Shown one piece after another: positions 1 to 7,977 of a stretch of DNA of 52,904 bases. Below the pieces are notes generated by a model. The model did no database searches and was not told where the DNA came from. It saw nothing but the letters and a program-made list of their open reading frames with translations. The translations under genes were made by a program, and so were the position numbers. Location of the stretch: assembly GCF_012912135.1 (NCBI RefSeq), contig NZ_QMEB01000007.1, positions 1-52,904 of the forward strand, read 5' to 3'. How positions within the stretch are numbered: the stretch's first letter is position 1; the number at the start of each line of letters is the position of its first letter. This DNA comes from Brasilonema bromeliae SPC951 (lineage in GTDB: Bacteria > Cyanobacteriota > Cyanobacteriia > Cyanobacteriales > Nostocaceae).

Positions 1-605
1 TTCGATATTTGGTGTGGTTGCGTTATTGTCGTAGTTTGAAGCTTGCTGTAATGGTACAACTTCTGAAGTTTGAGGTGATGCTGTAGGCTCAAAAACAGGT
101 GTCGTTGTTTCGATATTTGGTGTTGTCGGGTTAAATGTCTGGTTTGAAGCTTGCTGTAATGGTGAAACTTCTGAAGTTTGAGGTGATGCTGGTTGACCCA
201 AAACATTTGCCGTTGCTTCGATATTTGGTATGGTCGCGTTATTGTCGTAGTTTGAAGCTTGCTGTAATGGTGAAACTTCTGAAGTTTGAAGTGGTATTGT
301 TTGCTCAGAAACTGGTAGCGTTGTTTCTAAATTCGGTACAGTCGGATTAGTCTTCTGGTTTGAAGCTTGCTGTAATGGTGAAACTTCTGAAGTTTGAGGT
401 GATGCGGGTTGACCCAAAACAGGCACAGTTGTTTCGATATTTGGTGTGGTCGGGTTAAATGTCTGGTTTGAAGCTTGTTGTAATGGTGAAACTTCAGAAG
501 TTTCTGGTGATGCTGTAGGCTCAAAAACAGGTGTCGTTGTTTCGATATTTGGTGTTGTCGGGTTAAATGTTTGAGTTGAAGCTTGCTGTAATGGTGAAAC
601 TTCAT
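1..605 (-). repeat. 108-nt in-frame tandem repeat array
   Basis: The landmark ttcgatattt (or a close variant) recurs at 1, 109, 217, 325, 433 and 541, an exact 108-nt period with no indels. Each unit encodes 36 residues. At least two alternating subtypes are visible, one with NQTFNPTTPNIE and one with NYDNNATIPNIE, plus a more divergent copy with NQKTNPTVPNLE. The array continues past the left edge. The strict period and Pro/Thr-rich content indicate protein-level selection on unit length. Confidence 0.9.
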
Positions 606-1128
606 GTTTACCCTTCTTATTAGTCTTGGAGGATTTGGTTGTTTTTTTAGGTTGAGGTTTAGAATCTGATGTCGGTTTGGATTTTGTTTTTCTCTGAGAT
701 TTCGGTTTATTATTTGCTTTTTTACGCTGAGGTGTATCTAAATCACCTAAATTATTTGAACTTAATGTCTCAGCTAGTTCATTGTTATTAACACTGCTGT
801 GATTGCGAACTGATAATGCATCGGTACTATTAACACTGATGTCCTCATTTTGAGGATAACTTTCTAGTTCGGGAAATAAATCAATATTCCCATCACTATC
901 ATTCCAATAATTCAAATTTGCTAAAGAATCGGTGTTTAAAAATTTATTGTTTTGATGACTTGGCAATAAAAATTTTGATGTAGTTAGCGGTGTATACTTA
1001 GCAATAGGATAAGCGGAATTACTGAGACGATGATTAGATTCTTGTCTCAAAGTTAATCTATTGGGTTGGCATAAAGATTCACCTAAGCCGAGTCTATTGA
1101 CTTTGCTTGCCAATGGTTGAATATCCAT
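1..1128 (-). CDS. Repeat-rich protein of the CIS operon (partial, C-terminus outside window)
   Basis: An open frame runs from an ATG at 1128 off the left edge, giving 376 residues with no stop. The N-terminus (starting MDIQPLASKVNRLGLGES) is polar and Asn/Ser-rich. A Lys-rich stretch follows at about residues 145-175 (KKANNKPKSQRKTK and so on). From about residue 176 onward there are perfect-length 36-residue repeats rich in Pro, Thr and Gln, each containing EVSPLQQAS and PNIET. I recognise no enzymatic domain. The start lies 17 nt after the stop of the tube-fold gene, so it is probably the distal part of the same operon. A basic segment followed by an extended repeat array could suit a tape-measure, scaffold or secreted cargo role, but this is inference. 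I see no clear Shine-Dalgarno sequence, so coupling to the upstream gene is possible. Confidence 0.75.
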   Translation of the reverse strand, partial: MDIQPLASKVNRLGLGESLCQPNRLTLRQESNHRLSNSAYPIAKYTPLTTSKFLLPSHQNNKFLNTDSLANLNYWNDSDGNIDLFPELESYPQNEDISVNSTDALSVRNHSSVNNNELAETLSSNNLGDLDTPQRKKANNKPKSQRKTKSKPTSDSKPQPKKTTKSSKTNKKGKHEVSPLQQASTQTFNPTTPNIETTTPVFEPTASPETSEVSPLQQASNQTFNPTTPNIETTVPVLGQPASPQTSEVSPLQQASNQKTNPTVPNLETTLPVSEQTIPLQTSEVSPLQQASNYDNNATIPNIEATANVLGQPASPQTSEVSPLQQASNQTFNPTTPNIETTTPVFEPTASPQTSEVVPLQQASNYDNNATTPNIE

Positions 1129-1145
1129 ATAGTTTTATTTTGGTA

Positions 1146-1664
1146 TTACTTAGACTCAAAGAATCCTGATTTCATCCGTGTTGACTTATTACCTCCACCT
1201 TTTTCTTTCCCGAATTGTAAACCTTCATAAGCTAAAGTTAATTCCTCAATTGCTGCTGCATTTCCATCTGCTTGCAATGCAGGCGCCTTCCATCCAATAG
1301 GAACAGCACCAATAAGTGTCCAACTCATCATCGTTTCACCTGCTTGATTAAAAACCAAAATATTTACATTGCGTCGAAATGTTTTTCCCTGTTCATCAAA
1401 AACTTCACTTATCCAATTCCAAAAACCTGGATGGTCAGTAACACCCCGCTTCAATGTCACGTCATTAAACTGGACTTGTCCCAAATACACCCTCTGTTGG
1501 TCGTTAACACCTCCTTCGTGGATAACCTTTTTCTGAATTTGGGCGCCTAGTCCTGAACATTCAGTGAAAGACGCAGCTATAGCGCTTTCGATCTCGATAT
1601 AAAACCGATTGGTTGTAACATAATTTAGTTCATGAGTAATGTTGCTATTATTACTACCTGCCAT
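1146..1664 (-). CDS. CIS/phage tail tube-fold protein (gp19-like)
   Basis: This 172-residue protein has the T4 gp19/CIS tube fold: an N-terminal FYIEIESAIAASFTECSGLG strand pair, a central VTLKRGVTD and FWNWISEV block, and a C-terminal EELTLAYEGLQF strand. These elements match the two other tube-fold proteins at 9741 and 10223. In CIS such proteins build the inner tube or the tube-initiating adaptor on the baseplate, and an extra paralog away from the main tube gene often plays the adaptor role (inference). I chose ATG 1664 over GTG 1673 because AAGGTGG lies five bases before it and the ATG overlaps the preceding stop as TGATG, suggesting translational coupling. The C-terminal tail is Lys/Gly-rich. 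Confidence 0.85.
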   Translation of the reverse strand: MAGSNNSNITHELNYVTTNRFYIEIESAIAASFTECSGLGAQIQKKVIHEGGVNDQQRVYLGQVQFNDVTLKRGVTDHPGFWNWISEVFDEQGKTFRRNVNILVFNQAGETMMSWTLIGAVPIGWKAPALQADGNAAAIEELTLAYEGLQFGKEKGGGNKSTRMKSGFFESK

Positions 1665-1903
1665 CAGAACCACCTTTTTTGACCGTAGTTACTTACTCTC
1701 TCTCGCTGATTACGAATATCTTCAAGTAACAGTTCATACACTCTGCGAGTGAGTGTATTTAACAAAAGCGAGTCTTTAAGACATCGTTCTGCATATGAAG
1801 ATACTCTGCTTGGATTAGATACTGCTGAAATACCAACATATCCTCCGGTTCCACCAACGTCCCCAAGAGGTGTGTAAAAGACTTCTCTTTTCTCTAAGTC
1901 CAT
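1664..1903 (-). CDS. Small conserved-looking CIS operon protein
   Basis: This 79-residue protein has a Gly-rich N-terminal part (GDVGGTGGYVG) and a helical, charged C-terminal part (RRVYELLLEDIRNQRERV). I do not recognise the family. It sits between the zinc-ribbon FHA gene and the tube-fold gene, and its TGA overlaps the next ATG by one base, so it is very probably translated as part of the CIS operon. Its size and the amphipathic helix would suit a small adaptor or chaperone, but that is a guess. The gap to the FHA gene is 259 nt and contains a large palindrome, so this gene may have its own promoter. Confidence 0.65.
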   Translation of the reverse strand: MDLEKREVFYTPLGDVGGTGGYVGISAVSNPSRVSSYAERCLKDSLLLNTLTRRVYELLLEDIRNQRERVSNYGQKRWF

Positions 1904-1943
1904 AATTGTTATGTTTATTTTTAACGCGGTGTTCAGATTGTTC

Positions 1944-1976
1944 AGATTCCCGACTTCTTTAAGAAGTCGGGAATCT
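1944..1976. repeat. Near-perfect dispersed palindrome (16-bp arms)
   Basis: agattcccgacttctt at 1944-1959 is followed by one central base and its exact reverse complement at 1961-1976. A diverged copy occurs at 11061-11093 inside a coding region. The sequence is of the type scattered through Nostocales genomes. Here it lies between two genes of the same operon and could act as a processing or partial termination hairpin, though there is no T-tract. Confidence 0.85.
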
Positions 1977-2162
1977 AATGTACCGCATCTGCTATTAAAT
2001 CTAGGCTAAAGGTACAGCTTCAGAATCAAAATTAGCCAAAGGTCTAACTTGTATACTCGGATTTTAATTCTCAATTATCAACAAAACCAGATATTTCGGT
2101 TGCGATCGCGTAGCGTGTATTGTAGAAACCTAATTAATTAAGTCTCTACATGTGGGGTATAA

Positions 2163-2762
2163 TTACATCACTGCGATCATAAAAGTAACTAGACCATCTT
2201 GACCAAGCTGTAAAGAATCACCGTTGAGTATGCGGTAAGATACACCAGAATTAAGAAGATTACCGTTTAAATAAACACCATTTGTACTGGTATCAACAAT
2301 CATATAAGCATTTTGCGACCAGTCCCAAAATATACGGGCATGGCGTCGAGAAACAATTCCTTCGTGAGGAATGCCAGTTAGGTCAATTTCTGGTGGAGTT
2401 GGCATATTTTGACTTCTACGCCCGATCGAACCACCTTCACTCCTCAATTGAAACTCTCTACCGGTAGAGTGGACAAGTTTCAAAACTGGCAGTCTTGGAG
2501 GAGTTGCGTTGTAAACAGGGGGTGTTGGGGGTGAGTATTCGCGCTGCTGGTATTGTGTTGCGTAAGGAGGAGGTTGATAGCTTGGTTGTTCCTGTATTGG
2601 TGCTTGTGGTTGAACTGGTTGTGAGTTGGTTGGGTTACTTGGTGTAGAAGGAATTACATTACCTAAAGGAGTTGAACACCAAGGACATACCTTGGCATTG
2701 TTTGGCAAGGCACGATTAAAATATTCGCAGTTAGGGTTAGGGCACCGATTTGCAGGCATCAT
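2163..2762 (-). CDS. Zinc-ribbon FHA-domain protein
   Basis: The 199-residue protein starts with a zinc ribbon (Cys7, Cys12, Cys26, Cys29 in CPNPNCEYF and CPWCSTPL). A Pro/Gln-rich linker spans residues 38-90 and an FHA domain fills residues 95-199. FHA hallmarks are GSIGRR, VSRRHARI and DTSTNGVYLNG, which bind phosphothreonine. It overlaps the end of the kinase-like gene by 26 nt, so the two are translationally linked. A kinase-like protein beside an FHA protein recalls the PpkA-Fha phospho-switch that controls type VI secretion; by analogy this pair may gate CIS assembly or firing. No membrane segment is present. Either of two adjacent ATGs (2762 or 2759) could start it. Confidence 0.85.
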   Translation of the reverse strand: MMPANRCPNPNCEYFNRALPNNAKVCPWCSTPLGNVIPSTPSNPTNSQPVQPQAPIQEQPSYQPPPYATQYQQREYSPPTPPVYNATPPRLPVLKLVHSTGREFQLRSEGGSIGRRSQNMPTPPEIDLTGIPHEGIVSRRHARIFWDWSQNAYMIVDTSTNGVYLNGNLLNSGVSYRILNGDSLQLGQDGLVTFMIAVM

Positions 2763-4869
2763 TTTTTATATGGTTAGGCATAGGTTGTAAGGGAACAAGA
2801 CCTACCTGATTAAGTAAACACTGACCTTGACGGGTTTTTAGCAGTTCAGCAAAAGTAAAACCTCCTAACTGACGAGTATTGTCTTTAGGATACACTACAT
2901 ACAAAGGATATCCCAAAGGATAATTTGCTGTTCCATTTGCCTGAAAGCTTCTAGTATCAAAATCTGCTCGATCGCAGAAGTTATATGAAGGTTCAATTGG
3001 TCGTTTATTAATGGGATTTAACAGCGGTTGAATCGTTTTGTTGTTATCATTGACTATTGCTAAGGGATAACCCGAACACTGGTTCCAAGTTTTACTAAAA
3101 ATACCGAAACTTATAATACCAGTCTGTCCTTTCTTGTTTGCAGTACGAATCTGTCTTTGGGTAAAATCTGTGGCTCTGATTCGAGTTTTGGTAATTTCCT
3201 CAAATAAAGCTATGTCCTGTGAATTGTTTTTAAGAACTAGCTTTTTGAATTGCTGTATCGCTTCTGGTTCAGTTGGGACATAACGTTCAATTGGAAGACG
3301 AGGAGCATTTTTGTTAATTTGATGCCAATCTATAATTTTGCCTGTATATATGCCACGCAGGTCTTCAAGAGAGATTTTACCATCCAATTTTTTATGGAGA
3401 CTAAAGTCGTTTTGACTAAATGCAATAAACACCAGTAAACCATCATAAGCAACTTGTTGTGAATTCATATCAGGTGTGATATTGTCGAATAAAGTCGTTA
3501 TGGCAAAGTCTTTTCCACCTTTTTGCACTTCTTCTATAGGTTTACTAACTTTTGTGATATCGCTAGACCGAACTTGTTGATAGGTAAATGTTACTTTTGC
3601 ATCTGGTTTTGGATTGGTGAAGATATCGTTTAATTTCGTTTCGGCATTTTCAGCGTTCTGTCTCAAAATATAACTCCAAGTATCATCCTTTTCTCCTGTA
3701 TAAGTAAATGTTCCAGAAGGTACGTTATCTACTTTAGAGAAATTTTGTGCAAGTCCTTGCCATTTTAAGTATTGATCTTCGTCGAGTTTGAAACGCTGCC
3801 AAAAGTAATACCAGATGGCGCCTCCCAGCAATAAAAAAGCCAGCACTCCCAGCCATAACCAATATTTTTTAAAAAAGCGCTTTTTTTGTTCTTGAGAGTC
3901 AGAAGATGGACGTAAATTATCACTTTCGTCGGGTTGAGGAAGTTTTAGCAGTTCTTGACGCGCAATTTCTGCACTTCCGTAAGGAGTATTGAGAGAAAGC
4001 AGACGATAGATAAACTGTTTTAAATAATTATCATTATCGGGCCATACTTGATGGTCTTTGGGGTCAAGCTGGGTTTGCCCAACCCATAACTGGAACGCTA
4101 CTAACCCTAGAGATTCTAAATCCTGCACGTGAGTTTTCGCTTTGGGTTGAGGAATGCTAGGGGGAATAAATAGGTTTTCCCAGATAGCGAGATCACATAG
4201 ATAAACTACAAATCTTTGTTTATTTTCGACTTTAATTAATACGCTATCTAAATTAATATTGCCATGCTCTAAACCCCGCTGTATTTGATTCGAAGAAAAA
4301 CGCAGCTTTTGGGAGTGAAGAAACTCTAGAGTTTGTAGCACCTCACTCAACAACTCACGGACTTGTTCCGGCGTCATTGCACCATTTTGCTTTAAGTACT
4401 GTCTCAGCGTTTGGGATGGTTGTACATCTTTAGTAATTAAATAACAGCTTTCTCCTTTTTCGGGGCTAATAGCTTCCCAGGTTTGAATCAAGCGAAAGTT
4501 TTGAACTCGATTATCTGCTAAATCTATCCCTCCTACACGTCTAAAAGCTTCCTTACGTTTGTTTATTTCATCTTGGTTAAAAGTACGACTAGGTAACAAG
4601 TACTCTTTAATAATTACTGGCTGTTTGTCTTTTAGCTGTATACCCGAATATAAACGTCCAAAACCCCGTACGCCGAGAAACTTTGTTACCCGATAGCTAC
4701 CCCTATACCCTTTAATCTCAGCTTCCTCCGGTAAAATTGTCGGAAAACCACACTCAAAACAAAACTTGGCGCCCTTGACTTCCTGCAAAGTTTCTATTAC
4801 TTTTTCGCAATCCAAGTGAGCATTGTGAGAACAGGGGTACTCTTTGTAAAATAATTCGGTAGAAGACAT
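2737..4869 (-). CDS. 4-Cys kinase-like membrane protein with PstS-like C-terminal domain
   Basis: The 710-residue protein has three parts. (1) Cys13, Cys21, Cys37 and Cys40, the 4-Cys N-terminus seen in a cyanobacterial Ser/Thr kinase group. (2) A kinase fold at about 55-310 with the ATP lysine kept (VIIKEY, Lys88), but the HRD motif reads HGNINLDSV (202-210), so the catalytic Asp is Asn and the metal-binding Asn is Ser; the DFG region reads CDLA (Asp226 kept). (3) A single transmembrane helix at about 336-357, then a periplasmic-binding-protein fold of PstS type (about 375-700) with the typical GIYTGKIIDWHQIN segment. The expected topology is a cytoplasmic pseudokinase and a lumenal or periplasmic ligand-sensing domain. 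It sits between the response regulator and the FHA gene in the CIS operon. Confidence 0.85.
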   Translation of the reverse strand: MSSTELFYKEYPCSHNAHLDCEKVIETLQEVKGAKFCFECGFPTILPEEAEIKGYRGSYRVTKFLGVRGFGRLYSGIQLKDKQPVIIKEYLLPSRTFNQDEINKRKEAFRRVGGIDLADNRVQNFRLIQTWEAISPEKGESCYLITKDVQPSQTLRQYLKQNGAMTPEQVRELLSEVLQTLEFLHSQKLRFSSNQIQRGLEHGNINLDSVLIKVENKQRFVVYLCDLAIWENLFIPPSIPQPKAKTHVQDLESLGLVAFQLWVGQTQLDPKDHQVWPDNDNYLKQFIYRLLSLNTPYGSAEIARQELLKLPQPDESDNLRPSSDSQEQKKRFFKKYWLWLGVLAFLLLGGAIWYYFWQRFKLDEDQYLKWQGLAQNFSKVDNVPSGTFTYTGEKDDTWSYILRQNAENAETKLNDIFTNPKPDAKVTFTYQQVRSSDITKVSKPIEEVQKGGKDFAITTLFDNITPDMNSQQVAYDGLLVFIAFSQNDFSLHKKLDGKISLEDLRGIYTGKIIDWHQINKNAPRLPIERYVPTEPEAIQQFKKLVLKNNSQDIALFEEITKTRIRATDFTQRQIRTANKKGQTGIISFGIFSKTWNQCSGYPLAIVNDNNKTIQPLLNPINKRPIEPSYNFCDRADFDTRSFQANGTANYPLGYPLYVVYPKDNTRQLGGFTFAELLKTRQGQCLLNQVGLVPLQPMPNHIKNDACKSVP

Positions 4870-4892
4870 AATATAAATTCACTCAATTAATA

Positions 4893-5579
4893 CTAAGCTT
4901 GAACCAGTCCTAATTTGATAGCAGCAACAATTGCTTGAGTCCTACTACTGACTTTCAATTTCTCAAAAATATTCGTCAGATGAGCTTTGACCGTGGCGAC
5001 AGTCACATATAGATTTTTTGCTATTTCTTCGTTTGAGGCGCCTTGAGTCAATAATTGTAAAACTTCTTGTTCTCTTTCGGTTAGATGTAACTGCGAAGAC
5101 GCTTTATAAACGGAACTAGCATTTTCTTGAAAACAGCGGAAAAAACCACTTGCCGCTTCCGGTGGCAAATAAATTTCTGACTTAAGTACCGTATTAATTG
5201 CATCACAAAGCTGATTTGCCACACGACTTTTAAAAACATAGCCAGCGGCGCCTTTTTGCATAGCTTGAAAAATCCACTTATCTTCTTGGTGGGCAGATAA
5301 AACCAAAACCCGACCAGAGTAAGAAATATCTTTCAAGCGTTCCATAGCTGTTATTCCATCACTATTCACCAATTCTAAATCGAGCAAAATTAGATCGGGA
5401 CTCTTTTGAATCGCTAATTTCACAACTTGCTCAACACAATCTGCTTCACCTACAACATTCACAGGTAATGAAGCACTAGTGCTATAAAAACCCAAAAGAC
5501 TTCGCAAGCCTTGACGAAAACGCTCTTCATCATCTACTAGTAAAATCGAAATTTGTTTATTGTTCATAATCTTTTCCAT
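4893..5579 (-). CDS. NarL/FixJ-family response regulator
   Basis: The 228-residue protein has a receiver domain (SILLVDDEERFRQGL at the start, phosphoacceptor Asp67 in LILLDLEL) and a C-terminal LuxR-type helix-turn-helix (LTEREQEVLQLLTQGASNEE to the end). It follows the histidine kinase by 27 nt and precedes the 4-Cys kinase-like gene by 23 nt. It is therefore the likely partner of that kinase and a candidate transcriptional regulator of the CIS genes, perhaps through the divergent intergenic region 6744-6993. An internal ATG at 5567 has GGAAAAG just upstream and could be the true start, which would shorten the protein by four residues. Confidence 0.9.
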   Translation of the reverse strand: MEKIMNNKQISILLVDDEERFRQGLRSLLGFYSTSASLPVNVVGEADCVEQVVKLAIQKSPDLILLDLELVNSDGITAMERLKDISYSGRVLVLSAHQEDKWIFQAMQKGAAGYVFKSRVANQLCDAINTVLKSEIYLPPEAASGFFRCFQENASSVYKASSQLHLTEREQEVLQLLTQGASNEEIAKNLYVTVATVKAHLTNIFEKLKVSSRTQAIVAAIKLGLVQA

Positions 5580-5606
5580 ATTGTGAGATGCCCGTCGAAG
5601 CCCGTC

Positions 5607-6743
5607 TTAGTAATATTTCTTTTTAGTAGGTAATATCAAACAAAACTGTGCCCCTCCTGCGGATAAATTATCTGCCCAAAGATTTCCACAATGGTCTAAT
5701 ACGATTTTTTTGGCTATAGTTAGACCCAATCCTGTACCACCAGGACGCTGCGAATAAAACGGAGTGAAAATTTTTTGCATGTCCAAGAGTGAAATTCCTA
5801 GCCCTTGGTCTGAAATTTTAATTAATACTTCGTCGTAAAAAACCTGCCAACTAAAGGTGATGACGCCAGAATTAGGGCTAAAGTGAATCGCATTACTAAG
5901 TAAATTATCAAACACTTGCTTCATCTGTAACTTATCTAAAGGTAAAGTAGCAGATGTATCAGGGATGTTAACTTTTAATTGTTTTTGATTAATTAACGGC
6001 TGTAAATATTTTATACTTTCGTCTACTATACTTCTGAGGTCTTGAGGAATTATTTTTAAATTAGACTCTTGACCACAGGAAATTATATCGGTGAGATTGG
6101 TATCTAAATCATTCACGCTCTCGCAAATGATTGTTGCTTGCTCGCGCCAAGAATTATCTTTTAAGCCCAAAAATAAATTGTGTGCGTAAAGTTTGACTAG
6201 AGCAATGTTATTCCGCAATTGATGACCAACTTTATGAAGCACCTGTTCTAGTATCTCAGTCTTAGACTTTTGCTGCAAATTATCTAAGCATATATCTATA
6301 TATTGATTTAGCATTTGGGCTGCATTTGTGACGTAACGCCGCGATTTCTCCCCAAGAGGTGTGTGAGTGATTATTTGAACATATTCTGGTTTTTGATTTG
6401 TATAACGGATAGGACAAATGTAAGAAAAATATTTTGGAAACTGGGCAAGTTGAAATTCATGTACATTCCAAACATGAGGAAAATCTGTTAACCAAGCTTC
6501 CGAGCGTAAATATGCTATTTCTTGTTGAGAAAAGCTAGGTTGATTATCTGCGTATTCGATTCTTTCTTTAAATGCTTTTAACGAAGGATTGTAGTAAAGT
6601 ATACGGACAAAGCAAATTGACTCATGAAAGGTAAGTTGTTCTGCTTGTAACCCAATAAAAGTTTCTGTATCAAATGCGTGTAAATCATGGCAGTTACTTT
6701 TTTGTTTTTCAAGAGAGAAGCTGATATTCATAGCTTTACTCAC
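5607..6743 (-). CDS. Soluble sensor histidine kinase
   Basis: The 378-residue protein has an N-terminal sensory region of about 165 residues with no transmembrane helix, GAF-like in size. A dimerisation/phosphoacceptor segment follows with His174 in VGHQLRNNIALVK. The ATPase domain has an N box (NLLSNAIHFS), G1 (DQGLGIS), F (FTPFYSQ) and G2 (GGTGLGL), all intact. The input is cytoplasmic and unknown. It is the first gene of the minus-strand CIS operon and is co-transcribed with the response regulator. The longest frame begins with GTG at 6743; an in-frame ATG lies at 6731. It looks fully functional. Confidence 0.9.
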   Translation of the reverse strand: MSKAMNISFSLEKQKSNCHDLHAFDTETFIGLQAEQLTFHESICFVRILYYNPSLKAFKERIEYADNQPSFSQQEIAYLRSEAWLTDFPHVWNVHEFQLAQFPKYFSYICPIRYTNQKPEYVQIITHTPLGEKSRRYVTNAAQMLNQYIDICLDNLQQKSKTEILEQVLHKVGHQLRNNIALVKLYAHNLFLGLKDNSWREQATIICESVNDLDTNLTDIISCGQESNLKIIPQDLRSIVDESIKYLQPLINQKQLKVNIPDTSATLPLDKLQMKQVFDNLLSNAIHFSPNSGVITFSWQVFYDEVLIKISDQGLGISLLDMQKIFTPFYSQRPGGTGLGLTIAKKIVLDHCGNLWADNLSAGGAQFCLILPTKKKYY

Positions 6744-6993
6744 TTTGATAGTAGATTCTGGTTTCCCTTTACTTCTACTTAGTAGATGTTTAGCTTTCCT
6801 TATGCAGCAAAAAGCAGCCTTCTTAGTATATCTTCATATTTTTTAATATTACGTAATTATTACTTATAAGAAATAAATGATTTTTGAGTTTGGACGAAAT
6901 CTCGACAAAAGTCTAATTACCAGAAGAGTTTGCATTCATATAACCTAGACATATCTGAGAAGCGTTAGTAGCAAGTATGGACATCATGCTTAC
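6744..6993. promoter_or_regulatory. Divergent intergenic region between the two CIS operons
   Basis: This 250-nt AT-rich gap separates the histidine-kinase operon (leftward) from the DUF4255-sheath operon (rightward), so both promoters should lie here. I cannot identify an unambiguous -10/-35 pair or operator by eye. A shared control region would let the local response regulator act on both arms. Confidence 0.5.
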
Positions 6994-7896
6994 ATGATTA
7001 TTTATATTCTTCAAACCCTAGCAGGAATTATCGCTGGAGGAACATCGCTTTCTAGTACGGAGCAAATTGAGTTTAGTCATCCGAGTAATCGTAAAGAAGA
7101 AGGTGGAGGACCGATTCTCAATTTGTACGTTTATGACATTCGTGAGAGTAAGCAAATCCAGCATTCGGGAAGGCAAGTTGAACGCAAGCTGACAGAAGCT
7201 AAGCAAGTTGAAAGCCAGCGCAAACAAGTTACGCAATCTGCTTCTTTGAATTGGTCTCCGACCTGGTTTGATGTTTCTATGCTACTAACGGCTTGGGATC
7301 GGACGGCTTTAGGTGAGCATTACCTGCTTTCGCAAGCTTTAGGTGTACTACTACGCCACCGTGCCCTCAAGGAAGAGTTTCTGGTTCCCGAATTGCGCGG
7401 TTATGGAAATTTGAATCTGACGGTTGCTGTAGAACCGCAAATTGAAGCTGGATCTTTGTGGAGTGCGCTAACTATTGCTTTACGTCCAGCTTTGTATCTG
7501 ATGGTGACAGTTCCTGTAGTGCCGCAAGTATCGCCAGTATATTTAGTTTGGCAACGGACTATCGGAGTAGACAATAATTTTCAACCTGAACTTGAACTGG
7601 AAAATGCAAGTGTTCATAGAAATGGAAGTATTGAAAGTTTCACCAAGCGGGTAGTAGTCGCAGGAATAATCAAAAACGCTGTTACCAATTTACCGATGAA
7701 GGAAGCAAAAGTTGAGGTGATCGGAACTAAAGAATCAACTACTACCAATAAAGAGGGGTTGTTCTACTTTGAAGAACTTCGTAATGGTAACTATGTATTA
7801 CAAATCAACAGTCCGGGATATTTGCCCCTTCAAGTCAATGCTTTGGTAGATGGTTCAAGCTGTACCTTCAAAGAAATCTCATTAAATCCGGCGTAG
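6994..7896 (+). CDS. DUF4255 (Pvc16-like) CIS protein with carboxypeptidase-regulatory-like domain
   Basis: The N-terminal part (residues 1-200) matches the DUF4255/Pvc16 family in length and motifs: a start like IIYILQTLAGIIAGGTSLS, then LNLYVYDIRES, and LLTAWDRTALGEHYLLSQAL in the middle. Afp16/Pvc16 proteins are linked to the distal end of the tube and sheath and control length. Residues 222-298 form a beta-sandwich of the carboxypeptidase regulatory (CarboxypepD_reg-like) type, with the NKEGLFYFEELRNGNYVLQI signature. Such add-on domains may bind other CIS parts or the membrane (inference). It is the first gene of the structural operon and lies 81 nt before the sheath gene. Its stop codon lies within a dispersed repeat. 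Confidence 0.85.
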   Translation: MIIYILQTLAGIIAGGTSLSSTEQIEFSHPSNRKEEGGGPILNLYVYDIRESKQIQHSGRQVERKLTEAKQVESQRKQVTQSASLNWSPTWFDVSMLLTAWDRTALGEHYLLSQALGVLLRHRALKEEFLVPELRGYGNLNLTVAVEPQIEAGSLWSALTIALRPALYLMVTVPVVPQVSPVYLVWQRTIGVDNNFQPELELENASVHRNGSIESFTKRVVVAGIIKNAVTNLPMKEAKVEVIGTKESTTTNKEGLFYFEELRNGNYVLQINSPGYLPLQVNALVDGSSCTFKEISLNPA

Positions 7897-7933
7897 AGAC
7901 GCGAAATTATGCATCAATTCGCGATATATCGCG
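7893..7933. repeat. Dispersed repeat with CGCGATATATCGCG palindrome
   Basis: gtagagacgcga (7893-7904) overlaps the stop codon of the DUF4255 gene. A perfect 14-nt palindrome follows at 7920-7933. The related string gcgatatatcgcgtctctac is at 11123-11142. Both look like parts of one longer inverted element of the gtagagacgcga...tcgcgtctctac type. It leaves only about 45 nt before the sheath gene. Confidence 0.7.
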
Positions 7934-7977
7934 TTTATGCAGATGGTTGATTAAATTTTTACATTGGAGATATTTTT

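Noticed and set aside
135-605. Short open frames on both strands within the 108-nt repeat array
   Set aside because: They are other-frame readings of the repeat array. The minus-strand frame starting at 1128 explains the region with no stop.
1-605. CRISPR array
   Set aside because: The 108-nt units are translated, contiguous and have no unique spacers of constant length between short repeats.
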